From Narthecium ossifragum (Eukaryota > Streptophyta > Magnoliopsida > Dioscoreales > Nartheciaceae), in NCBI GenBank assembly GCA_963920575.1, contig OY986969.1, positions 23,475,434 to 23,539,433 of the forward strand: a stretch of DNA of 64,000 nt, in the 5' to 3' direction. Each line of letters begins with the position of its first letter. The stretch's first letter is position 1. Under the pieces are notes generated by a model. The model searched no databases. It was not told the DNA's origin and worked only from the letters and a program-made list of their open reading frames with translations. Shown here piece after piece: positions 55,441-64,000 of the stretch. The position numbers and the translations under genes are program-made.

Positions 55441-56441
55441 TATTATATCATTAATATGACGTATTTTGTGATCTTAAACTTTGTATTTTTAGTAGAAAAT
55501 ATTACATGATTAACTTTTTTAAGGAATTAAAGAGAAAACATACAGCAAACTCATACTTTTTTTTAAGTTTGACCGACACAACTGTCATTCAAGTTGCTTA
55601 ATGCACAGTTAACAAACATATAAATAAATTCACATTTTTAATGCATGTTTTAGAAAGAAAATAAATTCTCAAATACATTTTTAATGCACCGATTGGACGG
55701 TTGTAATATAATTCATCATTTTAGATTTGATGGCTATGGAAAGGATATGTATCTATTTATGATCGGTGTTTTAATAATCTAACTTGCGTTGACTAAATAG
55801 GAGGGAAAGGAAATAGGACTCCTCCCAACTACGGGAGGAGTCTGGTTTCCTCCCATGACGAGAGAGCTCGAGAGAGACGACTCCCTCTCTCATGCTTAAA
55901 TACCAACCAAACACGGTGTATGGAGTCATGACTCCCTCTCCCACTCCATCTCCCATGGTCAAATGTGTAACCAAACGCACCCTGAGGTTTTCGCAATATA
56001 GACACAAGCTAGGGGGTATTTTACAAAGAACCGTAAGATTACAATTCTCGTGACGCTCTTTTTTTTCCCGCCCTCCCTTTCAAACATCATATGGATATCT
56101 TTCTTTCTTTTTTCATTACTCATTAGGTAGATAAATTAAGCTTGTATTAAAAAAAAAATTTCATATGGGGCATTGGTCCAAAACCCCATATCAGACCCCC
56201 TCTCTATCCAAAACCTCAGCAACTTTGCTAAAAACCCCAAACCCACTTTTCTTTGGTCAATAAGCCCAAATCAATCAAAAAAAGACTAAAATACCCGTAT
56301 TTTCTTTTTTCTTTTTTTTCTTAACCTTTTCTCTCTCCTCTCTCTCCTCTTTCATCCCAACCTCTGACGGAGGTCTACAATCCCGACAACTCCTTCTTCG
56401 GCGTACCCGCGACCACTCAACCTTGGCCACCACCCTTCCAC
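55441..56441. other. Intergenic with a MITE-like segment
   Basis: 55785-55990 contains GGAGGGAAAGGAAATAGGAC ... CCAAACGCACCC with GGACTCC/GGAGTC inverted motifs (the minus frame 55771-56007 is a by-product). 56160-56440 is AT/pyrimidine-rich, with nothing recognised. Confidence 0.4.
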
Positions 56442-58586
56442 TGTCACGCCCCGACCCCAAAAACCCATCCGGGCCGGGACGTGAGGGTCCTAAATCTAAT
56501 TCTAAAATCAAATGGCGAGAGTTTTCCCTATGTTTCTCAATTTGAACCCTGTACAGTTATAATCTCCACAATAAATTAAAACGATAAATCTAACAATTCT
56601 AAAATTCAACATGAATATGAATCTGCAATCACAAATCTTACTATCTAGTACAGGTTCTGATACAATGTTTTCATCAACCCTCATTATAAAATTTAATACA
56701 GACAATCAAATCCTCAAAGAGGGAAATTAAACATTTAATATAACTGCAAATGTACAAATATTAACAAAGGGAAAACTCCAGGATCGTCAAGTGCTCCTTG
56801 AAACTCCAAGTCCGCGATCACCTCGAGAATAGTGCGCCAACACCCAGAAGATCACCTGAAAGGGAAAGGACTGCATCGACCTGCATCGCCGATGCAGCCC
56901 AGGTAGGAGTGAGCAACAAAGCTCAGTAGGGTTCTACGCTAATCTACGTCGCACAGAAATGAAGGGAAACAACAACAGTGTCGTTCCTCCGCCTAAGTCT
57001 AAAGGATGCCACGGGGTCCTATAACCCCTATCGATTCTCCAAGAGATCCTACTCTTCTCAACCGACCACGCTGGGAATATCAACCAAACACGCTGGGAGG
57101 AAACAAAGAACCAGAACCAATAGGAACACCCTTTACCCAGCAGGAAACCACTCTTCCTGGGGACACACGTCAGGGACATCGACAACCATCATTAGCACTT
57201 GGCCTTGGAGAACCGACACGACCTCTAATCCTCAAACAATATAATATTCCAGTCCAACTACCTAATAATCCTCGAATGATATCAAACATGATCATTGATG
57301 ACAATCACGTCCTAATCCTCGACTACCCAAACCCCGGTCCTAGGGCTAAATCCAGGTTACCCGAGAACCCCGGACCGACGATCGAATCCATCGTCTACCA
57401 CCTAGCCTGATGCTTCTAATGCAGTCAAATGCATGCAATGCTCACGCGCACATCAAGAGGAATTCATACATGCAACAATATGACATCACAATATACAGGG
57501 CTAGGCATAGCTCATCGCTCGCCAAGGGGGTAAACATAGCAAGGGTTCAAGCAGTAATGATCTATCTAGCAAAGCTATAATAACAAGTATCCAACAGATC
57601 AAAATCCGACATTATAACGGCGTCCGCAGCCGTCAACCACAATTTCTACAACATGGGCACAACCCCGGCCACGCCAACATCAATCAGCAACAATTATAAT
57701 AAACACAACTAGGGCACGACCTCTGCCCATTTAATTATCTAAACATCCCAAGGGGCATGACTCCCTTGGTTCAACCACAAGCCTCACGTAGGGCTGGGCC
57801 ACACATAGGGCCTACACATATAGATATAGATATAGATATATATATATATATACACACATATATATAACATGTCAAGAAAATGCTAACATAACATTAATAA
57901 GAGGAATCAAGGACATTCATCAAATACAGCATTTTCGTGAATAGGAAACCCAAGTCTATTCTCTCGAGAAAAATCATGTTACATTCACAGGAAATCCAGC
58001 TGAGGACCACCTACTAGCATACTAGTATTTATCACACATAATATATCGACTTGCATAAGAGGAGAAGATCTCCATAAACATGACATAGAACTAAACATGC
58101 ACAAATCTATCAAAATCCTATTGGGATTACCATACATGTTATCTAGTAATCTTATTAATCTACCGCGAGAAAATCAAAGCAATGAAACCAAGATAAAACT
58201 CGGAATTCGGCCAAAATCCAAGCTTTATCAAAGGTTCAGTTTCGTCGCAGATCAGGGAAAAATTCATCATAAATCATAGGAAAATCCAAAAATTATAATA
58301 TCAGCGGCAATTGAAAGTAGATTCGATGATCTACAACTTTCATCTAGAAAGTTTCCCGAGATCATGATCACACAGCTCAGAAATCGAGCTGGAAACTGAC
58401 TGTTCATCAAAGAACAGAGCATCGACGAAAATCCGGGAAAAACATGCTTAAAAACCCAATTAAATCACAATCAAATCCTAAGAAGCATCTACCAGATGAA
58501 GAACATGCATCAAGGGACTAATTAAAGCATAGAAATCAATTAATCCAACAATCAAACCCTAGATCTAGCATATCCTAATGATATAG
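56442..58586 (-). mobile_element. Long-LTR family copy 3, truncated
   Basis: It starts TGTCACGCCCCGACCCC and shares CAGCCCAGGTAGGAGTGAGC (56894) and CGATTCTCCAAGAGATCCTA-type blocks with copies 1 and 2, and the TTCATCTAGAAAG/GATGATCTACAACTT block with copy 4. Minus sense: only the 3' (R-U5) part is present. It is cut at 58586/58587 by a CACTA terminus, and the U3/promoter end is not seen in the window. No hairpin array. A short (TATAGA)n/(TA)n tract lies at about 57820-57870. Confidence 0.8.
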
Positions 58587-59110
58587 CACTACAAAAAACA
58601 TCATTTTTACCGGCACCGTATTACCGACGCTTTCCAAAAAGCGTTGGCGCTTGTTATTTTTCTCGACATCCAGACCTAGAGCGTCAGTATAGATTAACTA
58701 TATAGCGGCACTTACAAAATGTGTCGATAACGATATTTTTTACCGGCAGTTTCAGTCTGTGTCGATATAAATTTATTTTTACCGGCAGTTTTTTTGACCT
58801 TGTGTCGGTATAAATTTAATTTTTCCGACAGTTTTAGTCCATGTGTCGCTATAAATTTCAACCATCCCAACACTAGGTCATAATTATATTTTTTACCAGC
58901 AGTTTTAGTCTGTCGGTATAAATTTAATTTTACCGGCAGTTTTTTTTTACCGTGTGTCGGTAGAAATATATTTTTACTGACAGTTTTAGTCTGTGTGTCT
59001 ATAGAAATTTCAACCATCCCAACACTACGTCATAAAGCGCCGGTAATTGCCGGGATGGGAAAAAATATTAAGGTTACCAACACCTCCATATAAAGCGCCG
59101 GAAAGGTTAT
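58587..59110 (+). mobile_element. CACTA (En/Spm-type) transposon terminus
   Basis: The terminus is CACTACAAAAAACATCATTT, preceded by TAG (58584-58586). It is followed by subterminal repeats typical of CACTA elements: TTACCGACGCTTTCCAAAAA, then AGCGTTGG, and many TTTTTACCGGCAGTTT and TGTGTCGGTA motifs in both orientations up to about 59105 (AAAGCGCCGG). No TNPA/TNPD reading frame follows. The opposite terminus (...TTTGTAGTG) is not found before 64000, so the element is truncated or runs past the window. Confidence 0.8.
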
Positions 59111-60351
59111 GTTGTGAATATATCTAATATTTTTGTTTTGGTGGGAAGGAAAGAGCCAAAACCTCCTTCTCCCACCAAAGCACCCTTTTTCCCACCAAAA
59201 CGTCATCTTTCCTGACCAAACCCTCGTTCCCCCCGAATCCATTCCTTCTCTTCGTCGTGGGTGACAACGAACAAAGGTTCTTCTTCCTACGGGCTCCACT
59301 GATCAGAGAGACAAGGGGAAAGCTTCAAGGAGGTTCTCTCTCTCTCTCCACCCGTCGGCGAAACCCTCCCCTCTTGGGTTCTTCGCTTACAGGCGCTCCT
59401 CTTCTCTCTCGTCTTCTCCTTCGCGATCTCTCATCTCTCACCTAGGATTTTCTCTTGGGCTCCACCCGTCGGCGAAACCCTCCCCTCTCCATTCCGGTGG
59501 TGGATTTGAAAGTCGGCAACCAAGGAAGCCTCGTCTCTCACTCTAAGGGTAGATCTGAAGGTCAGCAACCAAGGAAACCTCCCTTAAACACCCTCGTTCC
59601 TGATCCCCAAGCTATTTTCAGGTTTTAACACCCTCATTCCTTATTCCGTTTCTAGATCTGTGGTTTTTATGTCACATTTTGTTTCTGGTTTAGTGCTGAA
59701 ATTAGTCTCTAGCATTTGCTCTTCCTTGTGGTGGTTTTCCTTGTCTTTTTTGGTTTCCTTTAGTTTCTTTTTGCTTGATTTGGGGTTGTTATTTTTTTCA
59801 CTTTATATGTTTGTTGCTGATTTTTGATCAGCTGCACAGTCTGAAGGTTTCATTTCTGACCAGGTCTTATTTCACAATAAAACTAGTTTAATAACTCTTA
59901 TCCATCAAACTCCAATCTGGACCGTCCGATCTGATTGGACGGTCCAGATCCTGCCAATCTTCACATTTCTCTCCTTCACTTAGGTCTCTACCCACCCATC
60001 CTCCCCCGAGCCCATCCGATCTCCCCCGAGCCCATCCTCCCTCCATCCCGCCCGTGCCCTAGACCTCGCCGCCAGCTCGCCGCCGACGACCTAGGCCCGA
60101 CCTCCCTCCCCCCGAGCCCATCCTCCCCCCATTCCCTAGCTGCCCGTGCCCTAGACCCACGCCGCCCGTGCCCTAGACCTCGCCTCCATCTCGTGCTGCC
60201 GCCGCCCGTGCCCTAGACATCGCCTCCATCTCGCGCTGCCGCCGTCCACCCTCCATCTCGCGCTGCCGCCGTCCCTTCTTCGCGCCGCTTCTCCGCCGAC
60301 CAACGTCGGCTCCGGCAACCAACCCTCCTCCTCTCCTATCCCGACGACCAG

Positions 60352-60615
60352 GTGAAGAAATACATCTTGATTTTTTTACTTAATTTTTGGTTAAAAGGGC
60401 TCCAGCGGTATGGACCGTATGGTGCTCCGAGAAGCAAGGAACAAAGGTTCATGGCGGCAGAGGGGGAGGAGGAGAAGGGTTTGGAGGGGACCGGCTTGAT
60501 ACTCCCCTCCAACCTCCATGGCAACCTCAAGAGCGCCGCTGGAGACGACCAACTTAAAGAGATCCTGCAGAGCATCAGATCATCCTCCTTTCCGTTGTAT
60601 AAATTTTACGATTAA
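60352..60615 (+). other. Unidentified exon-like frame
   Basis: An 87-codon frame whose second half, MAAEGEEEKGLEGTGLILPS then NLHGNLKSAAGDDQLKEILQ and SIRSSS, has the composition of a real N-terminal exon (second ATG at about 60451). I do not recognise the family. The first 33 codons look like translated UTR. It may be a second captured gene fragment beside the UBC12-like one. Confidence 0.25.
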
Positions 60616-60699
60616 TTGCCTTAGATTCTTATTTTGCTTGAGCTTAGTGCTTTATTGAATCTTTCTCTTGGTTGGTTGCTTTACTATGGTACAAATATT

Positions 60700-60798
60700 C
60701 ACTGGAATGCATCCTAAGGCTAATGCTAGGATCAGGGGCCCCTTTGTTCCATATGCACTGGAATGCATCCTAAGGCTAATGCTAGGATCAGGGCCCTA
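60700..60798. repeat. 56-bp direct tandem duplication
   Basis: CACTGGAATGCATCCTAAGG and the following CTAATGCTAGGATCAGGG occur at 60700 and again at 60756. The nearby phrases GACAATATGAAGT (60850, 60916) and GAAGTTTATTTCTGAC (60809, 60924) are also duplicated, so the sequence just 5' of the UBC12 exon has been locally reshuffled. Confidence 0.85.
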
Positions 60799-60921
60799 TG
60801 GATGATGCATGAAGTTTATTTCTGACTTGAATTAGCTCAGCTAAGATCAGACAATATGAAGTACAAGAAGAAAGCTCATGATAACAAATTGAATCTTGGT
60901 CAGTTCACACATGTAGACAAT

Positions 60922-62570
60922 ATGAAGTTTATTTCTGACCAGAAGAGAGAAGAAGGTGGAAATCCCAATGGAAGGGCCCCTACAAAGAAGCAAAGTGCTG
61001 GGGAATTGCGTCTTCATAAAGGTTTTTTCTGCTCTCAGAGTTATCTTCCTGATCCTGCGTGGATTCCTTTTACTTGAAAAATAGCTCTTGTCCCTATGCA
61101 TGCTACTTTGACTTGCACTTCTTCTTTTTTCCTGCCTTTTTGTTTTTTACAAGACTTGCACTTCTTCATTATCACTTCTCTATCTGATCTATCCTGTTGT
61201 GAATTAGGCCATTTTGATTAATTAAAATGAAGCTGGGTAATCTTTGGGCTATTGGTTGTGCCTACTGTTTGGCTACATGTGTGAAAGAAACACCTTTTTT
61301 TTTCTGCTCAACAAATCATAAAATTGTTTGTATTCTATGGTGTCGAGTTCAGTTCAATAACACAAAGAAGTAAAATCTGTTTAGGTCCATGATAAGTGTG
61401 CGACCATGCAAACATGATACTGATTAGAGGTAAAAACACCAGCTTTATGTTGATTTCTTCATGATGCCAAAGTACATCTTATTGCTTAGAATCTAGTTAC
61501 CTCCCATTTATCTTGTCAGACACATGTTAGTTGTCCATTGTGTTGAGCATGTTTTTACAGAACATGATTAACTGCTCTTTAGATATTTAAGCATTATGGA
61601 GTCATCTGAATTTAATATCTCTCACCTGTTTATGGTACTGTACTCTGATGTATTTGTTGGTAAAAGTATTAGAATCACGCTATTCTTCTTGTCATGAGCT
61701 AAATGCATCAATGTTCTTTGCTGCTGAGCATATCCTTTCTGCACAGATCATAGCTGCTTAACAATGACCATTAAGATCAATTTTGGGCAGATATCAGTGA
61801 ATTGAACCTACCCAAATGCAGCAGCATTTCATTTCCAAATGGGAAAGATGATCTGATGAATTTTGAAATCAGCATCCGGCCTGATGAAGGGTATTATCTG
61901 TAAGTGATCTGCGACTAGAGTTATTCTTAGTTGTTGCATGCATGGAAGCTAACTTTTCCCAGCAACATCTCTCCTTCAAACTTGTTACTTCTATCCGTAT
62001 ATATATATATATCCACGTTTTGCACAACACTCGGGAAAGATATGCATCAAAATAGCTGTATTAGGTTTTTTAATCATCCTTGTTTTTAGTAATTAGGTTT
62101 TTGAATAATCTGTTTCGTACACGCCCAGATTGTTCTTTTTCCTACTTTTGTACTAGATGATCTTCTGCGTGACCCTTCACATCTTTGTCTTTTTCTTAGA
62201 GGTGGCATGTTCACTTTTACATTCCAAGTCTCTGCTTCTTATCCACATGAAGCACCAAAGGTTAAGTGCAAGACAAAGGTATGTGCTTAGTTTCTTTTTA
62301 GTCTCCGTTTTCCTTACCCTTTCATTTTTTCCTGTTATTGCCTGATTTTTAAGTTTTGAATTGATCATCAAATTCATTCTGCAATCAGGTTTACCATCCT
62401 AATATTGACTTGGAGGGAAATGTCTGCCTTAATATATTGCGTGAAGATTGGAAGCCGGTCCTCAACATAAACACTATCATCTATGGCCTGATTCTTTTAT
62501 CCACGATACTCATGACTAAGATCCATATGGTTGCTTTTTTTATTTGTCTAATTTACATCCAAATTCGAAG
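60922..62570 (+). pseudogene. NEDD8-conjugating enzyme (UBC12/RCE1-type) gene copy, decayed
   Basis: UBC12 (RCE1 in Arabidopsis) is the E2 that passes RUB/NEDD8 to cullins. Exon 1, 60922-61021: MKFISDQKREEGGNPNGRAP, then TKKQSAGELRLHK. Exon 2, 61791-61899: [20 protein letters not shown] and the [11 protein letters not shown] region. Exon 3, 62200-62278: MFTFTFQVSASYPHEAPKVK. Exon 4, from 62389: [20 protein letters not shown] then [14 protein letters not shown], with the HPN motif and catalytic Cys kept. Phases agree through exon 4. After about 62490 the expected FHLFTEPN segment is scrambled by indels and stops at 62570. Exon 1's donor (G|GTTTTT) is weak and the N-terminus is diverged. Probably a pseudogene or transposon-captured copy. 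Good similarity up to the break suggests it is young. Confidence 0.8.
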
Positions 62571-64000
62571 ATGATGATTTAGGTAATGTTCATTTGCAAT
62601 GTAAATTTGCCCTTTTTATTTCATGAGTCCTTTAGGTTGGAGCTTCTGGAAAACACTCTCTTTGACTGATTAATAAGTTAAAATCAAATGGTGATATGAG
62701 CTTTGATTTGAACTTTCTAGGGTTAGTCTGGGAGGAGACCTATATACTGTGCACTCCTCAATATTAGTGTCCTTATTTTAAGATTTTGTAAATTACTTTG
62801 AGATATGCTTCACACCTTTTTAGCATGAGTCTTGTTTTTCCGTTTGATTCTTTCCTAAGATTCAAAAATAAAGTGCTTTAATTACCATCAGTTACACATA
62901 ATGGTCGGATAAATTATTCATATGTTGGTTTCAGTGTCAAGGTCTTGCAAATAGTTTGCAGAACATTTTTTTTCGCTCTATCTGATGATATTATTTCCAT
63001 TTGTACCTTCTTGATCTTACGTGTGGGGAGTTTTCATGCATTGATGACAATGCAATCTTTTGTTCCTCGTTCACATCTTCAGACCTTCATGTTTTAGACT
63101 CAGGTATTATTTACCTATCATGTAAACAATTGCTTTTGGCGAAAGCCTCAGCGAGAAACTCTTCTATAAGAGAGATTACATGTTCGAATTTTTATTCTGG
63201 ACATTTGTATTTGGTTGGAGTTAAAGAAACGTTAATGATTCGAAAGGATGCAGATGAAACTCTTGAGTTGGAAAAAAGAGGAGAATGTAGAATGTTTCAG
63301 TAACTTGCAGAACTGAAATTTGAATTGAATAATTAAGTTGTGGAGGGCATATTTTGGGGAAGTTGCCATTGCTAATTGGGATTACGCTCATACAGGTCCA
63401 AGAATGGCCAAAAAAAACAAAAAAATGGCTGCATAAGCTTGATGGGTGGTTTAGCTTCAGATCTGATAAGGGATCGGATGCTTTTTTTAGCTTGCAATTC
63501 TGATCTGACATATTGGATAATTATTAGAAACCTGAATCCGATCTTAAAATTAGTTCTGGCTATCAGATTTGATTGACGTTTAGATAGTTTTTGTACTTAG
63601 TTTTTTATTGAAATGATCCAAATATGATGATTGACACAAAATAAACGTTGCACTTTATATGGGGTGTTGAAAGGGAGAGGAGATGAGTTTGGCAGATTTT
63701 GGAGCTTTATTGACACTGCAGTTGTAAAGTAGTTATTCTGTTGGTCAAATTGTAGGTGCGCTTGCTTAGCTGTAGGCCTTGATGTGCTGCATTCTGCCTT
63801 AGCCTTCCTCTTAATTTGATTCCTTTCTTTAAATTAACAAAGTATCTTGCATGCAAAAAGTTTCATATTGCGCATAGGAATGAGGTTATTTCTTGTTTAC
63901 ATTATCCTTTCTTAGCATTTTGATACTTTTCACTTTTAATTGTATTTGATTTATGTTTTATTATGTTTCAGGTTATGCCGTTTTGATCCCATGCGACAAA
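62571..64000 (+). other. 3' part of the UBC12-like region
   Basis: Mostly intron-like T-rich sequence. The 100-codon frame 63001-63303 has no recognisable similarity. At 63962-63971 TTATGTTTCAG is a good acceptor, followed by GTTATGCCGTTTTGATCCCA, which could be the start of a damaged last exon (GCxGTTTTG...GCGACAA). This is a guess limited by the window end. Confidence 0.3.

Larger units (their letters stand above)
59111..60921 (+). other. Region between CACTA end and UBC12 exon; putative captured 5' sequences
   Basis: 59230-59640 is pyrimidine-rich and looks like a plant 5' UTR: CACCCGTCGGCGAAACCCTC occurs twice (59347, 59463) and CAACCAAGGAA twice. 59915-59949 is the GGACCGTCC palindrome. 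59985-60345 is a GC-rich tandem repeat of CCCGTGCCCTAGAC and CTCGCCTCCATCTCG(C/T)GCT. A 56-bp direct duplication (CACTGGAATGCATCCTAAGG...) occupies 60700-60798. No complete gene. Confidence 0.5.

Noticed and set aside
59935..60216. 93-codon Pro-rich frame
   Set aside because: Produced by a GC-rich tandem repeat (CCCGTGCCCTAGAC); no domain and no support.
63001..63303. 100-codon frame downstream of the UBC12-like exons
   Set aside because: No recognisable similarity, AT-rich intron-like surroundings, no splice-consistent extension.
1..64000. An obvious new multi-gene system or biosynthetic cluster
   Set aside because: Only two intact genes (paralogous 4CLLs) are present. Other coding pieces are transposon proteins, viral remnants or captured fragments, so no cluster can be supported.

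Overview
This is a nuclear plant genome window, most likely from a monocot. The evidence is GC-rich first exons followed by small, plant-typical exons, two 4-coumarate--CoA ligase-like (4CLL) genes, and dense nested LTR retrotransposons, MITEs, a Cassandra TRIM, Mutator, CACTA and Helitron-like elements. There are no bacterial operons and no CRISPR array, and I recognised no tRNA or rRNA gene apart from a 5S-derived stretch inside the TRIM. The species cannot be fixed from the sequence.

Layout. 1-10.2 kb is transposon debris: a copia gag/LTR remnant on the minus strand split by a solo LTR (677-3509, target duplication ACTAC), a second solo LTR of the same family on the plus strand (5084-8163), and three MITEs. 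10.9-28.1 kb holds the only clearly intact host genes, a tandem pair of minus-strand 4CLL genes. Gene A is 10915-17776 and gene B is 22841-28061. Each splices to exactly 551 codons with six exons, and exons 2-5 are identical in length (187, 146, 68 and 103 nt). Their first introns (4.3 and 3.2 kb) are filled with repeats. Between the genes lie a scrambled inverted/direct repeat (19.45-20.19 kb) and a 1.3 kb AT-rich palindromic array (20.7-22.0 kb).

28.4-39.6 kb is a nested cluster. It contains a transposon carrying a kelch/F-box gene fragment with a Cassandra TRIM inside it, an endogenous pararetrovirus (Caulimoviridae) RT-RNase H fragment cut by a Helitron-like terminus, a complete Ty1/copia element (32224-37389, target duplication GAGGG, disabled by point mutations), a 577-bp tandem duplication, and several hairpin-CTAG termini. 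39.6-41.8 kb is a Pack-MULE-like element with fragments of a GH17 glucanase, a CIPK-type kinase and a signal-peptide exon. 43.8-45.2 kb is a second copy of the kelch-carrying transposon.

46.5-58.6 kb holds two more members of the long solo-LTR family (46509-51675, target duplication CTTAG; 56442-58586, truncated), an orphan first exon of an RBMX2/IST3-type RNA-binding protein (52849-53021), and further LTR and MITE remnants. A CACTA terminus at 58587 interrupts the last LTR. It is followed by a decayed NEDD8-conjugating enzyme (UBC12/RCE1-type) gene at 60.9-62.6 kb that may be transposon-captured.

The only functional biology I would defend is the 4CLL pair, acyl/aryl-CoA synthetases of the OPCL1-like group, of which copy A retains a possible peroxisomal C-terminus. 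The rest records gene capture and nested transposition. Several structural curiosities (hairpin arrays in LTR leaders, repeated capture of one kelch fragment, loss of the 5S control box in one TRIM LTR) deserve checking.
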